Shown: piece after piece, positions 1 through 5,227 of the stretch
Layout of the letters: each line of letters opens with the position of its first letter
Numbering within the stretch: position 1 is the first letter of the stretch
From: Kiritimatiellia bacterium
Lineage (GTDB): Bacteria > Verrucomicrobiota > Kiritimatiellia > RFP12 > UBA1067
Assembly: GCA_017547265.1 (NCBI GenBank)
Contig: JAFYQC010000275.1
Coordinates: forward strand, 1-8,249
DNA: 8,249 bases
Reading direction: 5' to 3'
Position numbers and translations under genes: made by a program
The notes under the pieces: generated by a model
What the model saw: the letters and a program-made list of their open reading frames with translations, nothing else
Told to the model about the DNA's origin: nothing
The model's database searches: none

Positions 1-1085
1 ATAACTTCTCGGCGGGCCCCGCTGTCCTGCCGCTCGAAGTCCTCCAGGACGCGCAGAAGGATCTTGTTGACTACAAGGGCTGCGGAATGTCCGTAATGGA
101 AATGTCCCACCGTGGCAAGGATTATGACGCCATCCACCAGGAGGCGATCGCCACGTTCAAGGAGCTCTGCGGCCTCGGCGACGATTGGTCCGTTTGCTTT
201 ATCTAGGGCGGCGCGTCGATGCAGTTCGCGATGATCCCGATGAACTTCCTCCCGAAGGGCGGCGCTGCCGATTACGCGAAGCAGGGCACCTGGTCCAACA
301 AGGCCCTCAAGGAAGGCCAGAAGGTTGCGGCTCTCCGCGGCGCGACGGTCAATGTCTCTTGCGATTGCGCGAAGGACATTCCCACCCGCATGCCCAAGGC
401 CGACGAGTGGAAGTGGGCCGACGGTTCCGCCTACTATCACCTCTGCTCGAACGAGACGATTGCCGGCGCGGAGCTCAAGGAGTTCCCGAAGGTCGGCGGC
501 CCGCTCATCTGCGACATGTCGTCCGACATCCTCAGCTGCGAGCGCGACTACAACAAGTTTGACATGTTCTACGCCGGCGCCCAGAAGAACCTCGGTCCTT
601 CCGGCATGGCCGTCGTCGCGATCAAGAAGGAACTCGCCGCGAAGGGCGACGACAAGATCCCGACGATGCTCCAGTACCGCACCTACGTCGACGAGAACTC
701 GCTCTTCAACACGCCGCCGACCTGGGGCATCTACATCTTCGGCGAGACGATGAAGTGGGTCAAGAAGATGGGCAAGGAAAACCTCTTCAAGCTCAACGCC
801 GAGAAGGCGAAGAAGATCTACGACGTCATCGACGGCTCCGATTTCTGGACCGGCACGGCGCTCAAGGAGTTCCGTTCCAACATGAACGTCACGTGGCGCA
901 TAAAGAACGGCGATGAGGCGCTTGAGAAGCTCTTCCTCGACGAGGCCAAGAAGCTCGGCATGAGCTCCCTCAAGGGCCATCGTTCTGTCGGTGGCTTGCG
1001 CGCGTCGATTTACAACGCGTTCCCGATGGAGGGCGTCGACGCTCTCGTCTCCTTCATGAAGGACTTCGAGAAGAAGAACGGTTAA
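1..1085 (+). CDS. serC: Phosphoserine aminotransferase, 5' partial, interrupted by an in-frame TAG
   Basis: SerC is the PLP enzyme that converts 3-phosphohydroxypyruvate and glutamate into phosphoserine and 2-oxoglutarate, the second step of serine synthesis in the cytoplasm. The frame opens at base 3 with NFSAGPAVLP, the usual SerC start region, so only a few N-terminal residues are missing. MSHRGKDY follows, then GGASMQFAMIPMNFL (the PLP-phosphate region), and YAGAQKNLGPSG, whose Lys (codon 585-587) is the Schiff-base lysine. The C-terminus (DALVSFMKDFEKKNG) and total length near 360 codons are normal for the family. The anomaly is TAG at 204-206, immediately before GGAS, where relatives commonly have Gln; CAG to TAG is one base. 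A restart at ATG 219 would lose about 70 residues including GGAS and is unlikely to work. The gene could be a recent pseudogene, a sequencing error, or suppressed. Its stop overlaps that of the opposing gene. Family assignment is very secure; functionality is not. Confidence 0.93.
204..206 (+). other. In-frame TAG codon inside serC
   Basis: The reading frame is continuous SerC on both sides: ...DDWSVCFI, then TAG, then GGASMQFAMIP. There is no frameshift, so a single substitution (CAG to TAG, or TTG to TAG) explains it. The other genes whose ends are visible here finish in TAA or TGA, so TAG is not seen as a genuine terminator in this window; with six stops that is weak evidence for reassignment. 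Confidence 0.9.
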
Positions 1086-2581
1086 CGATTCGCGTCCAGC
1101 TTTGACTGGATATAGGCGCGGTCCTCTGCGGAAAACTTGCGGAGGACTGCGTTTATCTTTTTGCCCGATGGCGTTTCAAGTGTGATATGTTCGCTGTCAT
1201 CGTCGGTGGCGATCCAGCGGGCCTTGATCTTCTTCCCGTTGTGGTCGGTCCAAAGACGAAATTCTGTCTCGGCCGGCTGCAGGACTTGCGGCGCTTCGAC
1301 TTGCGGGGCCTCAACTTGTGTGATGATGACTTGCGATGGTGGCTCGTTGGTGGCCGCGACCTGCTCCGCTTCGACTTGTGCAGACGGTTCGTTAGTTTGC
1401 GCAACCTGTTCCGCTTCGACTTGCGCAGGCGGCTCGTTAGTCGGCGCTACTTGCGGCACTTCGACTTGCGCCGGGGTCGTTTCCGGCTGCGGTTTCATCT
1501 TTATGACATCAAGTGCTGTTCCTATATGCTGCGATAGAAGGGCAATTGACGATGCTAGAAGAAGCGCGAGTAGAAAAACTCGCCGTACCCGCGGCCTTGC
1601 GACTTTCGGGCGGCTCTTTTTCTTCTTGCCCTGTTTCGGCCGCTCGGCCTTGGCGTGTGCGTTTAGCTCTTCTAGTTTTGCCTGTGCCTCTTTTATGAAA
1701 TCGCGTTCGTCTTCGCCCGACAGCGCCGCATGTCGCGAGAGCGCGGTGAGCTTCGCGCCGTATTTCCTCGCTTTAGATGCTGAAGATACATCAGACTCGA
1801 GGATGGCCGTCATCTCGGCCTTTGTCTCACTTAGCTCGCCGTAGTTCTGCCGTGCAAGTTCGCGCATCACTGGCAGCACGCCCTCAGTGCTGTAGCCCTT
1901 GGCCGGGTTGCCGTTCTCGTCCGTAGCGCTGACGGACGCGACTTCCACCACAGGAATGGAGTGTGCGGCGGCCGCAATCGTCGGCCAGCGCGAGGAAAAG
2001 AGCTTTCTTGCACCTCCAGCCGCGGCAAGTTCGCCGCGGTAGCGGTCGGCCTGCGTGAGTCCTATGACGACACCAGCACCAGGCAGCTTTTCGCGTGCGA
2101 AGTCGAGAAGCCCGCGTGTGACCCACATCGCCTCTGTATCGCGCTCGAATTCTTCTATCGAGACGCTCCCAGGATCGCGCAAAAGTTCCTTTATCGAGAC
2201 GAGCACGACAACGGAGTCTGCAGCGGCGAGATAGTCGAGAAGCGCCTTTTCCGACTGCTTGCGCATCTTCTCGCCGCCCTCGCCGCGGAAGACGGCCCTA
2301 AATGTTTCGCCGCCGAATTCAAGCATGTCGATGTTCGCTATTATTTCGCCGTCAGAGCGAAGCGACCATTCCATCTCCACCGTCTTGTCTGGGTTCGTCG
2401 CGCTCGGCCATTGGCGGAGACAGCGCATCTGCCTTACGAGCGCACGGGAAAACCGGTTGGTCGCGGAATTCTCCGGCACAAGGCATAGGCCGTTCGCGTT
2501 GTCAGGGCGATAGTAGTCGGCAAGCGCCGCCATGAACACGGTCTTTCCGCTCGCTTCGCAACCTACGACGGCCAACCTCAT
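1082..2581 (-). CDS. Membrane-anchored P-loop GTPase with repetitive linker and SHD1-like C-terminus
   Basis: The 499-aa protein is read from ATG at 2581, which overlaps the upstream stop as ATGA and has GGAGG seven bases ahead. An ATG 12 codons earlier is open but lies inside the previous gene. Residues 7-14 are a Walker A/G1 motif (GCEASGKT). DMLEFGGE at 85-92 is a G3-like segment, TQAD at 176-179 stands for NKxD, and SVSA follows as a G5 candidate, so the N-terminal ~235 residues are a TRAFAC-type GTPase. A charged, probably helical region (about 255-320) leads to a very basic stretch and one membrane segment (about 335-354). By the positive-inside rule the GTPase is cytoplasmic and the C-terminus periplasmic. 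The linker holds 15-aa repeats (370-414) of the QVEAEQVAxTNEP type. Residues 441-495 (FRLWTDHNGKKIKARW ... FSAEDRAYIQSKL) resemble SHD1 domains. It is coupled to a GAP1-N-like gene, suggesting a two-component GTPase system. The biochemical role is unknown. Confidence 0.85.
   Translation of the reverse strand: MRLAVVGCEASGKTVFMAALADYYRPDNANGLCLVPENSATNRFSRALVRQMRCLRQWPSATNPDKTVEMEWSLRSDGEIIANIDMLEFGGETFRAVFRGEGGEKMRKQSEKALLDYLAAADSVVVLVSIKELLRDPGSVSIEEFERDTEAMWVTRGLLDFAREKLPGAGVVIGLTQADRYRGELAAAGGARKLFSSRWPTIAAAAHSIPVVEVASVSATDENGNPAKGYSTEGVLPVMRELARQNYGELSETKAEMTAILESDVSSASKARKYGAKLTALSRHAALSGEDERDFIKEAQAKLEELNAHAKAERPKQGKKKKSRPKVARPRVRRVFLLALLLASSIALLSQHIGTALDVIKMKPQPETTPAQVEVPQVAPTNEPPAQVEAEQVAQTNEPSAQVEAEQVAATNEPPSQVIITQVEAPQVEAPQVLQPAETEFRLWTDHNGKKIKARWIATDDDSEHITLETPSGKKINAVLRKFSAEDRAYIQSKLDANR
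1340..1474 (-). repeat. Three tandem 45-bp coding repeats in the GTPase linker
   Basis: Three adjacent 45-bp units (1430-1474, 1385-1429, 1340-1384) encode PAQVEVPQVAPTNEP, PAQVEAEQVAQTNEP and SAQVEAEQVAATNEP. A degenerate stretch at about 1274-1339 continues with QVEAPQVEAPQV. The unit length is a multiple of three, so copy number can change without breaking the frame. The segment lies between the predicted membrane helix and the SHD1-like domain and probably acts as an extended spacer. Confidence 0.9.
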
Positions 2582-3150
2582 TTTGCTCCCTCCGACGGTT
2601 TTCTCCATTCGCCACATTCAACGGTCGACGTTCCATCGTCGCAAAGTCGCACGGCCCATTTTGCCGAGTTCTTGCCGTAGGTGGCGATAAGCGCACCGGC
2701 TGCGCGAGGGTCAAAGGTGTCGATTTTGTGCCTGCAGAGAAGTCGGCCTGCGGCGTCGGTCGGTGGAGTTGCAGATTGAGGCCCCGAGAACTCTATCGAC
2801 GTCGGCGGTTCGTGAGACGGAAGGGCGAAGAAGGGGAGGGAAAGGAGGTCGATGAGGTCTATGCGCCCTGCGTCCTCAATTGGCATTATCGCAAACGCCG
2901 CATACTCCGATGCGCGACCCTCGCTGTCCCATCCAGCGACTGTGCGAATCGAGTAGCACGCTACAATCCGTCCATTGGAGACGAGCCCGCGCGATATGTC
3001 GGTCGGTTCTGGGAAATCGCCGCGCTCTTCGGATGCGAGGCGACGCAGACCGTCGAGCTCTGCTTCGCTCATGCCGGGCGGAGTGTGCGACCAGGCGTAT
3101 CCGCGGAAGGCGGCGTACGTTGTCGTCGCAAGTATGACGGGATTACCCAT
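2578..3150 (-). CDS. GAP1-N-like GTPase-associated protein
   Basis: This 190-aa protein has no membrane segment or signal peptide. It starts at ATG 3150; the frame extends upstream to a GTG at 3192, but that stretch contains the promoter, so the shorter start is preferred. From memory, the layout resembles the GAP1-N domain of GTPase-associated conflict systems. It has an early GYAWSHTPPGMSEAELDGL segment and a central strand (GRIVACYSIRTV). A WDSEGRASEYAAFAIMP motif corresponds to the D..GR.gnY.AHAL signature, and an acidic segment then leads into LLSLPFF. Canonical GAP1 proteins carry further middle and C-terminal domains; here only the N-terminal-type domain and about 60 extra residues are present. 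Its stop overlaps the start of the GTPase gene as ATGA, so the two are translationally coupled and probably interact. The family assignment is an unverified pattern judgement; that the ORF is a real gene is much more secure. Confidence 0.72.
   Translation of the reverse strand: MGNPVILATTTYAAFRGYAWSHTPPGMSEAELDGLRRLASEERGDFPEPTDISRGLVSNGRIVACYSIRTVAGWDSEGRASEYAAFAIMPIEDAGRIDLIDLLSLPFFALPSHEPPTSIEFSGPQSATPPTDAAGRLLCRHKIDTFDPRAAGALIATYGKNSAKWAVRLCDDGTSTVECGEWRKPSEGAK
2586..2593 (-). promoter_or_regulatory. Shine-Dalgarno of the GTPase gene
   Basis: On the minus strand GGAGGGAG precedes ATG 2581, with GGAGG seven bases from the start. It lies inside the last codons of the upstream gene. Together with the ATGA stop/start overlap it fixes the GTPase start at 2581. 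Confidence 0.8.
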
Positions 3151-3159
3151 TTGCCATAG

Positions 3160-3189
3160 ATTATACCGAACCCTACCGCCTGATTTCAA
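3160..3189 (-). promoter_or_regulatory. Sigma70-type promoter of the GAP1-like/GTPase unit
   Basis: On the minus strand TTGAAA (3189-3184) and a perfect TATAAT (3165-3160) are separated by 18 bp. Transcription would begin around 3152-3154, only a few bases before ATG 3150. No Shine-Dalgarno is visible between the -10 box and the ATG. The first gene of the unit is therefore probably translated from a leaderless or near-leaderless mRNA, whereas the second has a strong internal Shine-Dalgarno. Confidence 0.65.
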
Positions 3190-3242
3190 CACGAAAATTG
3201 CGTTTTGCGCTAACGCGCGACCACGAAACCTGCGAACGTCGC

Positions 3243-3400
3243 GTTGCCTTGCGGCAACATGCGGCAGTGTCGCCGCGACATGGCTTGAGGCGATGCCTCG
3301 CCAGTCGCGCCACCACCGCCGCCCCTGGCGGGGCGCGCCATCCGCAGGTCACGAAAGCGGGCACCCCTCTAGCGACCGCTTCGCGGCTCGCACTACGCGC
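3243..3400. repeat. Array of short GC-rich hairpins, left
   Basis: Perfect or near-perfect small stems follow one another: 3243-3258 (GTTGCC/GGCAAC; loop GCAA on the minus strand), 3268-3280 (TGTCG/CGACA), 3287-3299 (GAGGC/GCCTC), 3320-3335 (CGCCCC/GGGGCG), 3376-3386 (CCGC/GCGG, loop GAA on the minus strand) and 3390-3400 (one G.T pair, loop GTA on the minus strand). No convincing gene lies here. The loops suggest the minus strand is the structured orientation. None of the stems is followed by a T-run, so they do not look like terminators. Confidence 0.6.
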
Positions 3401-3402
3401 TC
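3372..3402 (-). repeat. 31-bp diverged inverted repeat, copy 1
   Basis: Read on the minus strand, this 31-bp stretch matches 3550-3580 on the plus strand at 26 of 31 positions. It contains two mini-hairpins with GTA and GAA loops. The GAA hairpin stem is CCGC/GCGG here and CTGC/GCAG in the partner, a compensatory change. Confidence 0.75.
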
Positions 3403-3418
3403 GGGGGATATTACGCCC

Positions 3419-3438
3419 GACACGAAAAGACACGAAAA
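3419..3438 (+). repeat. Tandem GACACGAAAA repeat
   Basis: Two perfect 10-bp units, GACACGAAAA, sit at 3419-3428 and 3429-3438. Single CACGAAA copies also occur near 3223 and 3352. It resembles short-period CACGAA-type repeats that I have seen in intergenic DNA of varied bacteria; function unknown. Confidence 0.7.
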
Positions 3439-3456
3439 ATGTCATAAGCCTAATGC

Positions 3457-3487
3457 TTGATTTGGCCTTTATATTAATGTATTAATG
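3457..3487 (+). promoter_or_regulatory. AT-rich segment with tandem TATTAATG and a possible weak promoter
   Basis: Two adjacent TATTAATG octamers (3472-3479, 3480-3487) form an AT-rich island between the GC-rich hairpin arrays. TTGATT at 3457-3462 and TATTAA at 3480-3485 are 17 bp apart and could act as a weak plus-strand promoter. If so, transcription would start near 3492 and run through the right-hand hairpin array. This is speculative; the -10 matches the consensus at four of six positions. Confidence 0.22.
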
Positions 3488-3488
3488 G

Positions 3489-3603
3489 ACAGAGCGTGAC
3501 TCTGTAGCAGATTATTCGTGAAGCCCGCGCCGCAGGCGTCGGGTTGGGTGAGCGCGTAGCGCGAACTGCGAAGCAGCCGCAAGGCCCCGCGCGCTCGTCG
3601 CGC
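3489..3603 (+). repeat. Array of short GC-rich hairpins, right
   Basis: Six stems lie within 115 bp: 3489-3505 (ACAGAG/CTCTGT), 3528-3538 (CGCC-GCA-GGCG), 3552-3562 (GCGC-GTA-GCGC), 3566-3576 (CTGC-GAA-GCAG), 3576-3585 (GCC-GCAA-GGC) and 3589-3603 (GCGCG/CGCGC). The loops GCA, GTA and GAA are of the GNA type and GCAA is a GNRA tetraloop, both known for stabilising small hairpins. That consistency suggests a plus-strand structured element, but there is no match to an RNA family I recognise. Confidence 0.6.
3550..3580 (+). repeat. 31-bp diverged inverted repeat, copy 2
   Basis: This stretch pairs with the reverse complement of 3372-3402, with five mismatches. Two of the mismatches are a compensatory stem pair and one swaps a G.T wobble for G-C. 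The two copies face each other about 150 bp apart. Confidence 0.75.
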
Positions 3604-3637
3604 ATTGACTTTGCATAAATAACTCGCTGTGTCCCAA

Positions 3638-3667
3638 TTGATAATCGGCCGCCGCAAATGATATAAT
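3638..3667 (+). promoter_or_regulatory. Sigma70-type promoter of the thrH operon
   Basis: TTGATA (3638-3643) and TATAAT (3662-3667) are separated by 18 bp, placing the transcription start near 3674 and giving a short leader before ATG 3691. GCCGCA (3651-3656) and TGCGGC (3669-3674) form a 24-bp dyad centred on the -10 box, which could be an operator. No other promoter is obvious before hydF, so the four genes are probably one transcript. Confidence 0.65.
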
Positions 3668-3677
3668 ATGCGGCCAA

Positions 3678-3682
3678 AAGGA
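3678..3682 (+). promoter_or_regulatory. Shine-Dalgarno of thrH
   Basis: AAGGA lies eight bases before ATG 3691. It is the clearest ribosome binding site of the plus-strand operon; the three following genes start 1-3 nt after the previous stop with no strong Shine-Dalgarno and probably rely on coupling. Confidence 0.6.
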
Positions 3683-3690
3683 AAAAGAGA

Positions 3691-4290
3691 ATGAATATCG
3701 TTTGCTTGGATCTTGAAGGAGTGCTAGTTCCCGAGATTTGGATTGCTTTCGCGGATAAGACGGGAATTCCCGAATTCCGCCGCACCACGCGCGACGAACC
3801 CGACTACGACAAGCTTATGCACTACCGCATCGACCTCCTCGACAAGCATGGGCTTAAGCTCCCCCAGATTCAGGAAGTGATCAGCTCGATGCGCCCGCTC
3901 ATCGGCGCCGAGGAGTTCCTCGACCAGCTCCGCGAGCGGACCCAGGTGCTCATCCTCTCCGACACTTTCGACCAGTTCTCGCGCCCGCTCATGAAGAAGC
4001 TCAACTGGCCCGCAATCTTCTGCAATTCGCTCACGGTTTCCGAGGACGGCCGCATCACTGGCTACAAGCTGCGCTGCCCGCAGTCGAAGCTTACGACCGT
4101 CAAGGCGCTGCAGAGCTGCGGTTTCGACACGATCGCTGCCGGCGATAGCTATAACGACCTCGGCATGATCCGTGCGTCCAAGGCGGGATTCCTTTTCCGC
4201 TCGACTGACGCAATCAAGGCCGACAATCCCGACATCCCGGCGTTTGAGACGTACGATGACTTCCTGAACGCGATTTTTGCCGCGCTCTGA
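3691..4290 (+). CDS. thrH: ThrH: phosphoserine phosphatase / homoserine phosphotransferase
   Basis: ThrH is a cytoplasmic HAD-superfamily enzyme. In Pseudomonas it dephosphorylates phosphoserine and can pass the phosphate to homoserine. The 199-aa length fits the family. The N-terminus MNIVCLDLEGVLVPEIWIAF is nearly the ThrH consensus, with nucleophile Asp7 and the family's D-L-E in place of DxD. Motif II is SD at 90-91 (ILSDTFDQF), a motif III lysine is K133 or K137, and motif IV is GDSYND with D152 and D156. The cap region (TTRDEPDYDKLMHYRI) is also typical. It leads an operon with its own promoter and Shine-Dalgarno, and the next gene begins three bases after its stop. With serC 2.6 kb away, it probably supplies the last step of serine synthesis in place of SerB. 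Whether it also works in threonine metabolism cannot be told from sequence. Confidence 0.93.
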   Translation: MNIVCLDLEGVLVPEIWIAFADKTGIPEFRRTTRDEPDYDKLMHYRIDLLDKHGLKLPQIQEVISSMRPLIGAEEFLDQLRERTQVLILSDTFDQFSRPLMKKLNWPAIFCNSLTVSEDGRITGYKLRCPQSKLTTVKALQSCGFDTIAAGDSYNDLGMIRASKAGFLFRSTDAIKADNPDIPAFETYDDFLNAIFAAL

Positions 4291-4293
4291 CAA

Positions 4294-5226
4294 ATGATAT
4301 CAACGCTTCTTCTTGCCGCCGCTCCGTTCGTGGCCTTTCCCGCGCAGGGCGCGAAGCTCCCTGCTATCGACCATGTCTACCTGGCCGGCGCGGTTGCGAA
4401 GGGCGATACGAATGTCGTCGTAAACGGCGCAAATGTTCCTGTCTACCGCACTGGCGCGTGGGCGACCCTCATTGAGGCGACCGAGGGGTCGAACAACGTC
4501 TCGATCGTATCGCAGTCGGGCGAGGCGACGAATGTCTGGTTCAAGATAGCGAAAAAACCAGTCGCGGACCCGAACGCGAAGCCCGCGCCGGAGAAGGTGT
4601 GGAAGAAGCTCGACTACGCCAAGGACGAAGCAAAGGAACCACCTACGAACAAGGCGCCGAACGAGGTGACGATTGTTGTCGATGCGGGGCATGGCGGTGA
4701 CGACACTGGTGCGAAGAGCCCCCATGGCTTTTTCGAGAAGGACGCAAATCTCCTTGTAGCGGAACAGCTTAAGGCGTCGCTTCTTGCTCGTGGCTACAAA
4801 GTTGTGATGACGCGCGAGACCGATGTTTTCATACCTCTCTACGACCGTCCAAAGGCGGCGCACACGAACGACGCCGACGCCTTCGTGTCGATTCACCACA
4901 ACGCGCCACCCTACGACAAGGATCCGAATCTGCTGCGCTACCACACGGTCTATTCGTGGAATCCAATAGGCGAAGCGCTAGCGACGGCGATCAATGCCGA
5001 GATGGCGTCGGCGCTTGGCGACACTCTCAAGTCGAACGGCCCGATGCACGCCAACTTCGCCGTTACACGCAATCCCGAGATACCGAGCTGTCTAGTGGAA
5101 GTTGATTTCGTCACTTCGCCCCCAGGCGAGGAGGCAATATGGAACGCCGCGCGCCGGCGCGTTGTTGCAGAGGCGATAGCCGCTGGCATCGACAAATGGC
5201 GCATTGGAACAACGAAAGACAAGTAA
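4294..5226 (+). CDS. N-acetylmuramoyl-L-alanine amidase (Amidase_3), secreted
   Basis: This 310-aa zinc amidase should cut the bond between MurNAc and L-Ala in peptidoglycan, in the periplasm, during cell separation or wall turnover. A hydrophobic N-terminus (TLLLAAAPFVAFPA) is followed by a likely signal peptidase site near AQGA. The n-region is odd in having no Lys or Arg. Residues ~25-100 form an uncharacterised N-terminal domain and a Lys/Pro-rich linker precedes the catalytic domain (about 125-305). Zinc ligands are visible: H133 in VVDAGHGGDD, E148 in FFEKD and H201 in SIHHN. Catalytic E269 lies in CLVEVDF. The start is the first ATG after the thrH stop, in the same reading frame and separated by only one codon. 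The symporter gene starts one base after the stop. It is an AmiC/CwlM-type enzyme by fold; the specific orthologue is not assignable. Confidence 0.92.
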   Translation: MISTLLLAAAPFVAFPAQGAKLPAIDHVYLAGAVAKGDTNVVVNGANVPVYRTGAWATLIEATEGSNNVSIVSQSGEATNVWFKIAKKPVADPNAKPAPEKVWKKLDYAKDEAKEPPTNKAPNEVTIVVDAGHGGDDTGAKSPHGFFEKDANLLVAEQLKASLLARGYKVVMTRETDVFIPLYDRPKAAHTNDADAFVSIHHNAPPYDKDPNLLRYHTVYSWNPIGEALATAINAEMASALGDTLKSNGPMHANFAVTRNPEIPSCLVEVDFVTSPPGEEAIWNAARRRVVAEAIAAGIDKWRIGTTKDK

Positions 5227-5227
5227 A

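Noticed and set aside
204..206. TAG reassigned to glutamine throughout the genome
   Set aside because: Only one in-frame TAG is seen, and the absence of TAG among six stop codons can easily be chance, so I report it as an open question rather than a call.
1340..1474. Possible CRISPR-like regular repeats
   Set aside because: The 45-bp units are contiguous with no spacers, keep the reading frame and encode a peptide repeat.
3151..3192. Upstream GTG start giving a 204-aa GAP1-like protein
   Set aside because: The extra codons coincide with a good -35/-10 pair and add no recognisable domain; ATG 3150 is the better start.
3320..3335. Rho-independent terminator
   Set aside because: The stem is strong but no T-run follows on either strand; the same holds for the other hairpins of the region.
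3193..3485. Small plus-strand open frames in the intergenic region
   Set aside because: They are Arg/Ala-rich, overlap the hairpin array, and lack a Shine-Dalgarno or any recognisable motif.
3724..4293. Minus-strand open frame of 189 codons opposite thrH
   Set aside because: Low-complexity Arg/Glu/Val-rich product mirroring the codon bias of thrH, with no start signal or homology I recognise.
5204..5227. TTG start for the symporter
   Set aside because: It would overlap the amidase gene; ATG 5228, one base after the amidase stop, gives the normal SSF N-terminus.
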